NCBI RefSeq assembly: GCF_001458775.1 | Contig: NZ_CZPZ01000015.1 | Span: 1 to 59,878, forward strand | Origin: Candidatus Nitrospira nitrificans | Lineage (GTDB): Bacteria > Nitrospirota > Nitrospiria > Nitrospirales > Nitrospiraceae | Direction of reading: 5' to 3' | DNA: 59,878 bases | In this document: piece by piece, positions 35,085-44,347 of the stretch | Position numbering within the stretch: the stretch's first letter is position 1 | Layout: every line of letters begins with the position of its first letter | The notes under the pieces: generated by a model | Databases searched by the model: none | What the model saw: the letters and a program-made list of their open reading frames with translations, nothing else | What the model was told of the DNA's origin: nothing | Position numbers and translations under genes: made by a program

Positions 35085-35426
35085 TCAGGATTTGGCGCCC
35101 TTCTTCCCGAAATATTCCTGGCGGCCCACGGCGACATCGGCGACATACATGAAACCGGAGTGCCGATCGAAGAGCGGACGAAGGCCGGCAAGAATGGGTT
35201 CGACCTTTTCTTCCGGCACGACCGTGAGGATCATTTCGAGGCTCTCCTGCTCGCTGAACATGAAGTGCGCCTCCCGCACCCCATGGTGTCCCTTGCCGGA
35301 TATATTGCCGATGATCGTGTATCCCGAGGCGTGGACACGGTCCAGCAGGTCGGTTACGAACGCGCGATGCTCGCCCGCGACAATCACACGAATTTCCTTC
35401 ATCGGATGCAAACTTAAACCGCCCAT
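35085..35426 (-). CDS. PII-like protein of the DabA operon
   Basis: A 113-aa PII-like signalling protein: KEIRVIVAGEHRAFVTDLL, ASGYTIIGNISGKGHHGVRE and MILTVVPEEKVEPILAGLRP form the ferredoxin-like pattern. PII-family proteins bind nucleotides or bicarbonate-related signals and commonly regulate inorganic carbon transporters (SbtB/CPII types). The ATG at 35426 is chosen for AAAGGAG upstream and begins 4 nt after the dabA stop, so it is the last gene of that operon. Regulation of the carbon system by this protein is inference. Confidence 0.8.
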   Translation of the reverse strand: MGGLSLHPMKEIRVIVAGEHRAFVTDLLDRVHASGYTIIGNISGKGHHGVREAHFMFSEQESLEMILTVVPEEKVEPILAGLRPLFDRHSGFMYVADVAVGRQEYFGKKGAKS

Positions 35427-35430
35427 CGAG

Positions 35431-38400
35431 TCACTCCTTTCCAGCCTCGGGTTGTACCGTCGAAACCGGTTGCTTCTGTTCCCTTGAGACATCCTCGGCG
35501 ATGCGCGCCCATTCTCCGTTCGGTCGATATCGATACCAGCCACCGTCTCGCGGATCCAGCACGATCAAATGCACCCACTCATTGTGATAATAATGCTGAA
35601 GCACTTCATGTCGCGCAATGAGTTTCTCGATTCCTGTACGAGGGGCTTCAACGATGGTCAATAACCGCATCGGCTCGTGGTACGGCATTTCCCCGTTCAT
35701 GACGGTTTGTCGAGCCAATCCCAGCCGGAGATCGCTCCAGGGGCCGGACATGATGCCAAGCCGCCCGACGACATTATGGTAGATCTTGCTCCCGCTGCCG
35801 TACACGTCGTTGTCCACGGCGGAGAAATAATGTTCCATATTGATCCACTGCGCCACCACCTGCGGCGCGGTGAGCAGCACTTCGAGTAGTCGATGGTTCG
35901 GATCTTCGCGATAGTCGTATGAATGCAGGAATACACGCCCGCCCAAGTCCAGTCCTTTCGTCAGCTCGCGGCGTCCGATCAGGAACGAGGTATTGTTCGA
36001 GAGACCCCACTCCGGCCGGACTTGGCTCCAGTCGACGCTCCGCTTGCGGACCTGTGCCTCGGCGCTGGTTCGTTTGAGTACCCGGCGGATATCGGGAAAG
36101 CGCAGACAACGCTCTTGGCTGGTGAGGACGGAGGCCTCTTTGAGGTCTTCTTGGAGTCGGGCGATGTCCGCGCGATGGGTCGGCGGGGCGTCTTCGAGGT
36201 CGAACAGCTGTATGGCATCGGTCGTCGTGTCCATCTGGCCGGCGACAAAATGCGTATCGGCGGGGATATTGATTCCCAGTTTGGGGATTCGCTCGCGGAC
36301 CTTGGGATTGTTCGCCATCATCGCGAGGGCGCGAGCATTGGGTTTACCCTCATTGCCGCCGCAGGCTCCGCAATCGAGCGCGGACTCGTAGGGATTGTTG
36401 TCCGACGTGCTGCCATGGGCGCAGAACAGGACCAGACGCGCAAAGTTCTTGGTCAGTCCCATCATGCGGAGGGCGGTATCGACGGTCAGGACTTGCTCTT
36501 CCAAGGTGAAACCGGTCCTGGTGAGCCGTTCTTTGTGTCGTGACGCGGATCGCGCCGTCAGGTCATATTGCCGTCGCAAGGTGTCGACGAACGCGGTGAT
36601 CGTCTCCTGTGTGAGTCCGGCCCGCTCGAGTTCCTCGTCCGCGATAGGCGGCGCTGGGTCTCCTTCCACCATCAGAGCCCGCTGACGGAGACTTTCGACG
36701 AGCGTCGGCGTGATGCGAAAGCTGCGGAGCCCGAGGTGTTCGTGCAAGGCTTCCTTGATCACGGCTTGTTGCTCGGCTGCCAGCATTTCCGCTGTTTCCC
36801 CAGGCGCCAGCTTGTCTATCGTCAACGTGGTGGCCAAAGAGGGGACGAACAGGCGCCGCAACCAGGTGGTCCATCGCTGGTAGAGCTTCGGAACCAACGT
36901 CTTGCCGAATATCGGCAGGCTGTAAAACCAGCCCAGCGATTCCACCATGACATAAGGAGTCACGACGTTCTCTTTCAGATCGTGCAAGAGCGTGTGACCC
37001 GCCTGCACCCACTTGGCCCTCGCCGTGTGCAGCGAGACCTTATCGTCGAGATAGCTGCGGGGAATTTCCCGGACCTCGTTCTTCGCCCGCATGATCACGG
37101 GGAATTGTTCCGTGTCGTGTTCCTTGCCCCAGGCCCGATAGCGGATGAAGGCGGCGAAGAAACCGGCAAAGCCGAACGTTTCGTGTGGGCCGATTGCTTC
37201 AAGGTGGCGGCGGAACGGTTCGGAGCGCACGTCGATGCAGTAGACCGACTGTGAGTACGGGCGAGCCGTCTCAGAGGGAGGGGTGTTCCTGGCGCGCGCG
37301 CGCAAGGATCCTAACAGCTCCTCCTGGTAGCCGGCTTCCAGGGCCTTGAGCCATACCGGCCCATGGTCCGATTCGGGGAACGTCTCCATCCAATCGACGA
37401 CTTGCTTGAGGTCCGTGGGAGCGCTTTCAACGAGCGCGGTTGCCTTGATGTTCACTGAATGGGCCAGGGCGAGAAGCCGGCGCGCGGCCCCGCGACGGGC
37501 GGCAGCTTGCAGCCGGGGAATGACCTCGGCGCGGTATCGTGCGAGGATATTGTTCCAGCTTTGTCCCTTCCGATGCGAGAGCCGGTCGACTTCCTCGGCA
37601 TAGAGGGCGGGCAACCGGCCGGCCACCCGCTGCCGTCGAAGATAGTATTCTTCCGGATAGTCGCGCATGAAGGCCATCACGGCTTCGTATCGCCCGTCGA
37701 TCCCGAGACGGTCCTTGCAAGCCTGTTGGACCAATTCACGCGCGTACCAGAGACGAATCGCGAGAAACTTCACCAGCCCGACGGGGTGAGTTTGCTGCCA
37801 TGGATAGTCACGTTCTTCCGCGCGCCATTTGATGAAGCCGGCCCATCCGGGCAGCGCCGTCAATTGTAACGATAAGTAATTTTGTAGAAGTTCCGCGGGA
37901 ATCCCCAGCGCATCCAGGCTTTCGAGGAGCGCATCCTCGGGGTAGTCCGGCAGCTGGGCGATCTTCCGGCGGCTGTCTTTGATTCCACAGGGAGACCATT
38001 CGTGGGAGGTCATGGCCCTCCACGCTTCATACAGGCCCTTGTCGCGTCCCGGCATCACCCACGTGGCATGTCCCTCGTCCAGGAAGGCCCCGCACCATTT
38101 GATCATTTGCTCGTTGATCTGCTGGACGATCTGTGTGCCGAGTGTGTCGTCGCACCAGTGCGAAAGCGTCAGCCACCGGCAAAGCGCGGCTTGATTTTCA
38201 TCCACGACTTTACGGATTCGATCGTCCAACGAAAAAGGGAGCAGCGCGCCTTCCAGCTTACGAGCAAGCGCGTCGATCAGCGGCCTGTCGGGATCTTCCA
38301 GTTGATCATCGAGCGGTTCCATGGTCGGCGCACACAGTCCGTCGGCCAGACAGGCGCGCAGGACCGACCCATGCGTGATGGTATGCGATCCGATCGCCAC

Positions 38401-38697
38401 CTGCTTATCGAGGACATGAGGCTTGAGCGCGTCATCGAGATGAGTTGACCGGATACGACCGGCCTTGAGGTACTCGCGATACAGAGAATTGGGAAGATAT
38501 CCGTTGCCGCCCATGAACTGCTTCCCGCGCTTGACGGCTTCCTCGAACGGCAAATATTCAATGCTGTGCAAGGGATTGTGGTGGACGAAGGTCCGCATCG
38601 GCCAGTACTGCGCAATGACTTCCCCGGCAAGGCGGACGACCCCGCGCAATTCCATTCGCCTGGATTCCATGTCCGCCACGCGCTCTAGCGATTCCAT
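35431..38697 (-). CDS. dabA: DabA/MpsB-type (DUF2309) inorganic carbon transport subunit
   Basis: A 1088-aa DUF2309 protein, the carbonic-anhydrase-like partner of DabAB/MpsAB systems, which take up or vectorially hydrate CO2 using membrane energy. Zinc-site residues fit the family: C487 and D489 (YCIDVRSEP), H761 (FCAHGST) and C776 (LDCGACGG). The 15-residue His-Cys spacing equals that of characterised DabA. It is at the long end of the family. The ATG at 38697 overlaps the upstream membrane gene by 13 nt and has GAGAGG upstream. Peripheral to the inner membrane. Confidence 0.93.
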   Translation of the reverse strand: MESLERVADMESRRMELRGVVRLAGEVIAQYWPMRTFVHHNPLHSIEYLPFEEAVKRGKQFMGGNGYLPNSLYREYLKAGRIRSTHLDDALKPHVLDKQVAIGSHTITHGSVLRACLADGLCAPTMEPLDDQLEDPDRPLIDALARKLEGALLPFSLDDRIRKVVDENQAALCRWLTLSHWCDDTLGTQIVQQINEQMIKWCGAFLDEGHATWVMPGRDKGLYEAWRAMTSHEWSPCGIKDSRRKIAQLPDYPEDALLESLDALGIPAELLQNYLSLQLTALPGWAGFIKWRAEERDYPWQQTHPVGLVKFLAIRLWYARELVQQACKDRLGIDGRYEAVMAFMRDYPEEYYLRRQRVAGRLPALYAEEVDRLSHRKGQSWNNILARYRAEVIPRLQAAARRGAARRLLALAHSVNIKATALVESAPTDLKQVVDWMETFPESDHGPVWLKALEAGYQEELLGSLRARARNTPPSETARPYSQSVYCIDVRSEPFRRHLEAIGPHETFGFAGFFAAFIRYRAWGKEHDTEQFPVIMRAKNEVREIPRSYLDDKVSLHTARAKWVQAGHTLLHDLKENVVTPYVMVESLGWFYSLPIFGKTLVPKLYQRWTTWLRRLFVPSLATTLTIDKLAPGETAEMLAAEQQAVIKEALHEHLGLRSFRITPTLVESLRQRALMVEGDPAPPIADEELERAGLTQETITAFVDTLRRQYDLTARSASRHKERLTRTGFTLEEQVLTVDTALRMMGLTKNFARLVLFCAHGSTSDNNPYESALDCGACGGNEGKPNARALAMMANNPKVRERIPKLGINIPADTHFVAGQMDTTTDAIQLFDLEDAPPTHRADIARLQEDLKEASVLTSQERCLRFPDIRRVLKRTSAEAQVRKRSVDWSQVRPEWGLSNNTSFLIGRRELTKGLDLGGRVFLHSYDYREDPNHRLLEVLLTAPQVVAQWINMEHYFSAVDNDVYGSGSKIYHNVVGRLGIMSGPWSDLRLGLARQTVMNGEMPYHEPMRLLTIVEAPRTGIEKLIARHEVLQHYYHNEWVHLIVLDPRDGGWYRYRPNGEWARIAEDVSREQKQPVSTVQPEAGKE

Positions 38698-39998
38698 GCG
38701 AGGGACCTCTCCATGGCGATGGTTCTACTTGAGGCCTGATCCGGCGCATATAAGCTGGTCGGGGCCAAGCCAAGCGCCAGCAAGGTCAGCACCGCGATCA
38801 ACAGCGATGCCAACTCGGGATACCGGAGGTCGGCATAGCGTAAATCCGGCCGGCGAGCGCCGAAGAGCAGTTGTTGCACCATCTGCATGATGTACCAGGA
38901 AGCGGCAAGCCAGGCGGTGAGCGCAATGAACAGGCCGATCGTTGAAGAGGGCGGCGCGGTCAGCAGCAACCCCATGAATCCCGCAAACACTCCGAAGGGT
39001 GGAAGACCCATCGCAGCCAGGGCGAGCAGCGACAGCAGGACCCCGTAGCTCGGCATGGACGAGGCCAATCCACTGATCGACTGCGGGTCCACATCGTCGC
39101 CGTATCTCGTGCGGATCACCTGCCAGGCAACCAACAGTCCACCGGTGGCAAGGCCGACCGCTCCGGCCAGCACGGCCGCGCGCGGCGTCGCCGTGTGGGC
39201 TCCGGCCACAAACCACCAGAGGATCGAAAAGAAGGAGACGCTGCCGTAGCCCAGCAAGAGACGGACGCGCGACTGGGCCAACGCCTTGATCGCGCCGTAC
39301 AGCGAGCTGACCAGGGCCAAGAAGCTGACGACCGTCACGAATTCATTCGGCATCGTCGGCATGGCTTTCGCCAGTCCGTGAAGGCCAAGCAGGGGCAGCA
39401 GCAACACAATGAACGGCGGCAAGCTGCCCGGCAGTCTGGTCAGCGCCGTGAGGTATCCGTCATGAAAGGGCATGAGCGGCAACAGCACGGCACAGGTCGC
39501 CAAGGAGGCCACCGATGAGATGGGCGGTTCAGCCGCGAGGGACACACCCGCGCCGACGACGCCGACACCGAAGGAGCCGATGCCCCACCAGGAGATGGGC
39601 CAGAGCGTGGTGTGGTGGCGGTATAGCAGGAACATGATCGTCAGCATGAGTGAGATCAGGCACAGGAGGCCGAAATTCTCGGCGGTGAGCGCGCCCATCC
39701 CCAAACCGAGAAACACCAACGTCATGATCCAGGAGAGCCGATGGTTCTCGTGAACGGGCTGGCCTAATACGGACACCATGGCCGCGATCGGGAGTAAATA
39801 GAGCGGTAAGAACCCATCGGGCGGGGTCGGAAGATAGTTGGCAATGGCGACGATCGACGCGAGGCTGATGACAGAGCAGACGATCGCATACATTTTCACC
39901 CGATAGGGATCCGACGACCGGGTCAGGCTCACGAGCGCTCCCAGGAAAGGAATCCCGGTGACGAGCCATGGGAGGAAAGCTTCCATCATCGCGACCAC
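38685..39998 (-). CDS. MrpA/NuoL-like membrane protein, third subunit of the Dab locus
   Basis: A 437-aa polytopic protein with about 11-13 helices and antiporter-type similarity, diverged from its two neighbours. It carries charged residues inside helices, such as HDGYLTALTRLPGSLPPF and LLGYGSVSFFSILWW. It resembles the proton-channel family (Proton_antipo_M) used by DabB/MpsA, but its conserved Lys/Glu pattern is weaker. It overlaps the NuoL-like gene before it by 13 nt and dabA after it by 13 nt, so all three are translationally coupled. Likely part of the same complex. Confidence 0.8.
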   Translation of the reverse strand: MVAMMEAFLPWLVTGIPFLGALVSLTRSSDPYRVKMYAIVCSVISLASIVAIANYLPTPPDGFLPLYLLPIAAMVSVLGQPVHENHRLSWIMTLVFLGLGMGALTAENFGLLCLISLMLTIMFLLYRHHTTLWPISWWGIGSFGVGVVGAGVSLAAEPPISSVASLATCAVLLPLMPFHDGYLTALTRLPGSLPPFIVLLLPLLGLHGLAKAMPTMPNEFVTVVSFLALVSSLYGAIKALAQSRVRLLLGYGSVSFFSILWWFVAGAHTATPRAAVLAGAVGLATGGLLVAWQVIRTRYGDDVDPQSISGLASSMPSYGVLLSLLALAAMGLPPFGVFAGFMGLLLTAPPSSTIGLFIALTAWLAASWYIMQMVQQLLFGARRPDLRYADLRYPELASLLIAVLTLLALGLAPTSLYAPDQASSRTIAMERSLAWNR

Positions 39999-41692
39999 CC
40001 GCGTTCCAGTTTGTCGATTCGATGAACCAGCTGCGTCGTCGTCGAGCCGAGCAGTTGATAGAGCTCATCGGCATACATCCGATTGAGGAACACCGTATAA
40101 AGCCGAATCCTCATCGCTTCGATCCAGACCGGCATCCAGACCGTCCGACCGTGGGCGCGCAGGTAGAGATAGGTCCAGCCGAAGATCGTCATGATCGCGG
40201 CCATCACGACAATGAGGTCGAAGAGCCAGTCCGGGAGATCGGCGGCCTTGAAATACGACGCCACCTCTTCCGGGTTGGGATAGAGGAACGCGGTGAACGA
40301 TTCGACGGCGAACAGATAGACGAACACGGTGAACAGAAGCGTCAGCAGCATGATGGCCGATACTTTCCAGGACGCCACGGCACGCAGCCGTGTGAGCGTC
40401 AAGATCGCTTGCGACGAGGTGATCCAGATGAAAAACAGGATAATGACGGTTCCCTGGGATTCCAAGAGTGGAATGCGCAGGACTCCGTGCGTGACCAAGA
40501 GAATAAGCAGCGGGATGAACAGCGTCGTCACAAACCCGGTCAGCCAGGCCAAGCGAGAGAATCCCGCCTCGTCATTCTCATGGTCCGTATGGGGGAAATG
40601 CGGCTCCTGGCGCGCCTTATGGATGACATTTCCACAATTGAGGAAGACCGTGGCCTTGAAAAGGCCATGGGCGATCAAATGAAAGACGGCCAGCGAAAAG
40701 GCTCCTAAGCCGCATTCCATGATCATGTAGCCCATCTGCCCGATCGTCGAGAAGCCGAGCGTCTTCTTGATGTCGTTTTGCGCCAGCATCATCGTTGCGC
40801 CGAGGGCGGCCGTCAGCGTCCCGATCACGAAGGCCACGTGCAAGGTGGTGGAACTCATGCCGAAGAGCGGCGCCAGGCGGTTGATGAGAAAGCCTCCGGC
40901 GTTGATGATACCCGCATGCAGCAAGGCGTGGACCGGCGTGGGAGCGAAGAGCGATCCGGGCAGCCACAGATGCAGAGGAAACTGCGCTGACTTCCCCATC
41001 GCGCCGATAAACAGGAGGAAGGTGACTGCCGTCACGGCGCTGACGTCCATCCCGGGCAGAATCGACAGCGTCACGGGGATGTCGGCCGCTCTGGCAAACA
41101 GTTCTTGGAATTCGAGGGTGCCGTACAGTTGATACGCGAGGACAATGCCGGCTAGAAACGCCGTATCGGCAACGCGCAACAGCGTAAACGTCTTGAATGC
41201 GCCCGCCAGCGTCGCGGCATGGACATGGTTGTGCGCAAGCAGGTAGAGCAGATAGCTGAGGATTTGCCAAAAGAGAAACAGCATCATGAGGTTGCCGCTC
41301 GAGACCATGCAGATCAACACGAAGTCGGTCAGGCAAATCAACGTCAGATACCGGCGCGTATGACGGTCCTGATACATATATCTCGTGGAGTAGTAATAGA
41401 TGATGGTGGAGACACCCGTGATCAATGTCATCATGACCGCGCTCAAGCGGTCGACATAGAAGCCGATGGGAATAATGAAGGATACGACGGAGGAAGGGTC
41501 GTAGAATCGAACGGTGACGGGACCTTGCGAGGTGACCAGGACCAGGATGCCGATGGCGCCGAGGAATGCCGATCCAATGGGATAGGCGGCCGCCTTCGCG
41601 CGGGTGGAACGCGGCGCCTCGCCGCCGGTCATGACGATGCCGGCGGCGATGAGCAGCAGCAGCGGGACGCATAGTACGAGCGACAGAAGCAC
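39986..41692 (-). CDS. NuoL-like DabB/MpsA-type membrane subunit, copy 2
   Basis: A 568-aa proton-channel-type protein of the NuoL/MrpA family. Family segments: GVSTIIYYYSTRYMY, MGKSAQFPLHLWLPGS, PTPVHALLHAGIINAGGFLI and GFSTIGQMGYMIMECGLGAF. It pairs with DabA to energise CO2 hydration by proton or sodium flux. It is highly similar over its length to the gene at 41914-43617, with long identical stretches such as VASWKVSA and ESFTAFLYPNPEEV. The GTG start lies one base after a 52-codon ORF. Confidence 0.9.
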   Translation of the reverse strand: MLLSLVLCVPLLLLIAAGIVMTGGEAPRSTRAKAAAYPIGSAFLGAIGILVLVTSQGPVTVRFYDPSSVVSFIIPIGFYVDRLSAVMMTLITGVSTIIYYYSTRYMYQDRHTRRYLTLICLTDFVLICMVSSGNLMMLFLFWQILSYLLYLLAHNHVHAATLAGAFKTFTLLRVADTAFLAGIVLAYQLYGTLEFQELFARAADIPVTLSILPGMDVSAVTAVTFLLFIGAMGKSAQFPLHLWLPGSLFAPTPVHALLHAGIINAGGFLINRLAPLFGMSSTTLHVAFVIGTLTAALGATMMLAQNDIKKTLGFSTIGQMGYMIMECGLGAFSLAVFHLIAHGLFKATVFLNCGNVIHKARQEPHFPHTDHENDEAGFSRLAWLTGFVTTLFIPLLILLVTHGVLRIPLLESQGTVIILFFIWITSSQAILTLTRLRAVASWKVSAIMLLTLLFTVFVYLFAVESFTAFLYPNPEEVASYFKAADLPDWLFDLIVVMAAIMTIFGWTYLYLRAHGRTVWMPVWIEAMRIRLYTVFLNRMYADELYQLLGSTTTQLVHRIDKLERGWSR

Positions 41693-41693
41693 G

Positions 41694-41852
41694 TTATTCC
41701 CACGGAAGGTTGAAAAGCGCTCGTTCGTTCTCGGTCAGGCAGTCGGGCACACCCTGCCGTAACGGCGGCAGGCTAACCATTAATACGGGGTCTCCATACT
41801 CGTCAAGCAGGGACTGATCGTCGGTTTCCGCTCTTGTGCTTTTGCGGACCAA
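41694..41852 (-). CDS. Hidden 52-residue ORF between the NuoL-like genes
   Basis: The 221-bp space between the two NuoL-like genes holds a minus-strand frame of 53 codons from a TTG at 41852 to a TAA at 41694-41696. The TAA is followed by one base and then the GTG of the next gene, a typical coupling distance. The residues look protein-like, e.g. SLLDEYGDPVLMVSLPPLRQ and LTENERALFNLPWE, with a soluble acidic character. The start codon is uncertain: TTG with a weak ribosome-binding site. I recognise no family. Confidence 0.45.
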   Translation of the reverse strand: MVRKSTRAETDDQSLLDEYGDPVLMVSLPPLRQGVPDCLTENERALFNLPWE

Positions 41853-41913
41853 GCGCCTATGTCGTCTCCGCAGAATCCGGCAGTCTCATCTCCACGTCGT
41901 CGGGCCCGGTCAG

Positions 41914-43617
41914 TCAAAGCGCGCGTTCCTGGGCGCGCTTATCCAAGCGCTGAATGACGGACGTCAGTCTGTGCCCCACTCGATGTAAGACCACGTCGAC
42001 ATACAGTCGATTGAGGAACAGCACATAGAGGCGGATCCGGACGCTGGTGATCCACGATGGCGTCCACAGGGTCCGGCCATGGGCCCGCATGTACACATAG
42101 ATCCAGCCTACGATCGTCACCAGCGTCGACACCACGAGAAGAAGGTCAAAGAGCCAGTCCGGAAGATCACCGGCCTTGAAGTACGAGGTCACTTCCTCCG
42201 GGTTAGGGTACAGGAATGCCGTGAACGATTCGACGGCAAACAAATACACGAATACGATGAACAAAAGCGTCAGCAACATCGCCGCGGACACCTTCCAGGA
42301 CGCGACGGCCCGCAACCGGGTCAGCGTCAAGATCGCTTGCGACGAGGTGATCCAGATGAAAAAGAGAAAGATGACGGTACCCTGGGACTCCAGCAGGGGA
42401 ATCCGTAACACGCCGTGAGTCGCCAGCAAGATGAGCAAGGGGATCAGCAAGGTCGTGAGAACCCCCGTCATCCACGTCAGGGGTGAATAGCTTTCTTCCT
42501 CCGCCTCTTGTCCTCGATAGGGGAAGACGGGTTCCTGTCTCGCCTTGTGGATGACATTTCCGCTGTACAAGAACACCGTGGCCTTGAACAGACCGTGCGC
42601 GATCAAGTGAAAGACCGCGAGCGAAAACGCCCCGAGACCGCATTCCATCACCATGTAGCCCATTTGACCGATCGTCGAAAAGCCGAGCATGTTCTTGATG
42701 TCGTTTTGCACCAGCATCATGGTCGCGCCGAGGATGGCCGTCAGCGTGCCGATCACGAGAGCGACGTGCAAAGTGGTCGAGCTCATCCCGAAGAGCGGGG
42801 CCAGGCGGTTGATGAGAAAGCCCGCGGCATTGATAATGCCCGCGTGCAGTAAGGCGGTCACGGATGTGGGGGCATAGAGATACCGGGGAAGCCAGCCGTA
42901 AAACGGAAATTGGGCTGATTTACTCATTCCGCCGACAAGGAGCAGGAGAGTGACCGCTGTCGCGCCGTTGAATTCGACACCGGGGATCAGGGAGACGGTC
43001 GCCGTCGATTGCGCGGCGGCGGCAAACAGATCAGGAAATTCCAATGTGCCGTACAGCGAGTAAGCCAGCACGGTCCCACCCAAGAAGGCGACATCACCGA
43101 CCCGCAAGAGCGTGAAGGTGCGAAACGCGCTTTTCAGTGTTTCTTGGTGGCTATGATTGTGGACGAGGAGGTAGAGGAGGTAACTCAGCAACTGCCACAG
43201 CACGAACAGCATCAGCAAGTTCGCGCTGGACACCAGGCACAGGAGGACAAACACGGTCAACCCGATCAAGGCAAGATACCGGCGCTCGTGCAAGTCTTGG
43301 TACATATATTCGACGGAGTACGTGTAGATGATCGTGCCGATGCCGGAGATCAAGACCATCATGACCGCGCTCAGCCGATCAATATACAGGCCGATCGGAA
43401 CGGCCAATACGGTGGAAGCCACCGGATCGTAGAGTCGAAGCGTAATCGGGCCTTCCGTGGCCACGGCGTACAGCGTGGCGATGGCGCCACAGAAGGCCAC
43501 ACCGATCGGCCAGGCGGCAATTTTTGCGCGAGTGTGGCGCGTGACGTCGCTACCGACGCCCACGATAAGGGCGGCGATCAATGGAAGCAGGTGTACCAGC
43601 AACACCGCGGACATCAT
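41914..43617 (-). CDS. NuoL-like DabB/MpsA-type membrane subunit, copy 1
   Basis: A 567-aa NuoL/MrpA-type protein and the first gene of the minus-strand carbon operon. Motifs: SGIGTIIYTYSVEYMYQDLH, MSKSAQFPFYGWLPRYLYAP, LLHAGIINAAGFLINRLAP and GFSTIGQMGYMVMECG. The HisLys antiporter positions in these helices match copy 2, indicating a tandem duplication. I start at the ATG at 43617 (the next codon is also ATG) because GAGG precedes it and upstream residues are not membrane-like. It would form the ion path for DabA. Confidence 0.9.
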   Translation of the reverse strand: MMSAVLLVHLLPLIAALIVGVGSDVTRHTRAKIAAWPIGVAFCGAIATLYAVATEGPITLRLYDPVASTVLAVPIGLYIDRLSAVMMVLISGIGTIIYTYSVEYMYQDLHERRYLALIGLTVFVLLCLVSSANLLMLFVLWQLLSYLLYLLVHNHSHQETLKSAFRTFTLLRVGDVAFLGGTVLAYSLYGTLEFPDLFAAAAQSTATVSLIPGVEFNGATAVTLLLLVGGMSKSAQFPFYGWLPRYLYAPTSVTALLHAGIINAAGFLINRLAPLFGMSSTTLHVALVIGTLTAILGATMMLVQNDIKNMLGFSTIGQMGYMVMECGLGAFSLAVFHLIAHGLFKATVFLYSGNVIHKARQEPVFPYRGQEAEEESYSPLTWMTGVLTTLLIPLLILLATHGVLRIPLLESQGTVIFLFFIWITSSQAILTLTRLRAVASWKVSAAMLLTLLFIVFVYLFAVESFTAFLYPNPEEVTSYFKAGDLPDWLFDLLLVVSTLVTIVGWIYVYMRAHGRTLWTPSWITSVRIRLYVLFLNRLYVDVVLHRVGHRLTSVIQRLDKRAQERAL

Positions 43618-43989
43618 TACCTCGAAAAACACAAAAGCCAACCGGTATGCTCGACACCTGTCGATGCAGCTCAGTTGGCTTGTACTGCGACCGGCCTCTC
43701 GCATGAACTGCCGGTCACCCTACGATCCATGACATGGAACACTCGGGGTCCCACCGATCCGTAACCATGTTACAGTACCAGGACCGGCAGCATCGCCGTG
43801 TGTTCAAAACAGTTCTTGCATAATATGGATGAACGAGCAGCGTCAAGGACGAATAGGAAGACAGGTCTCTCAACCGGAGATTCTTGGCCCGAAAGGCCCA
43901 TGATTATGGATTGATTAAGACAAAAGGCCCAGCGCGACACGTATCCTTACTTGTCATGCGATCCTAGAGGATGATAGTGAAGGTGAGTC
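43618..43989. other. Divergent control region of the Dab/Mps locus
   Basis: 372 bp between the NuoL-like operon (minus) and the MpsC-type gene (plus). It must contain both promoters. A weak plus-strand TTGTCA/TAGTGA pair with an 18-nt spacer ends just before 43990. I found no clear minus-strand promoter or regulator site. No gene is supported. Confidence 0.5.
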
Positions 43990-44334
43990 ATGGAAAATTC
44001 AATTCGCAATGCCATTATCAAGTTCGAACAAGAGTTCTTGGGGCGAGGCCCTGATGAAGTCCGTGCGCTCGTGGCTCGGGATCTCGTTGTCGTTCGGCTC
44101 AAAGGCGTGCTGACACCCGCTGAACGCCAGCTCGCGAAAACCTCGGAAGGTGTCGAGATGGTGAAACGCCTGCGGCAAAACTTGATCGCGCAGGGTCGTG
44201 ACAAGCTCTGTGAGCAAGTCGGCGAGATCACCGGAGCCAAGATTCTCGGTCTCTTCACCGATATCGATGTGCAGCTCGGAGAACGGGTCTTCGTGTTTAC
44301 GTTGGATCGGGAACTGCAAAACGGTGGCCGATAG
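43990..44334 (+). CDS. DUF2294 (MpsC-type) protein
   Basis: A 114-aa DUF2294 protein, very typical of the family: N-terminal IIKFEQEFLGRGPDEVRA, central VVVRLKGVLTPAERQLAKT and C-terminal ITGAKILGLFTDIDVQLGER. In staphylococci mpsC of this family sits in one operon with mpsA (NuoL-like) and mpsB (DabA-like), a membrane-potential and bicarbonate-uptake system. Here it is divergent from the equivalent operon, supporting a functional link. Its biochemical role is unknown. The ATG at 43990 follows GAAGGTG. Confidence 0.88.
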   Translation: MENSIRNAIIKFEQEFLGRGPDEVRALVARDLVVVRLKGVLTPAERQLAKTSEGVEMVKRLRQNLIAQGRDKLCEQVGEITGAKILGLFTDIDVQLGERVFVFTLDRELQNGGR

Positions 44335-44347
44335 GATATCGTCTTCC

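Noticed and set aside
43618-43704. 29-residue N-terminal extension of the first NuoL-like protein
   Set aside because: Residues are not membrane-like, and the ATG pair at 43617/43614 has a ribosome-binding site.
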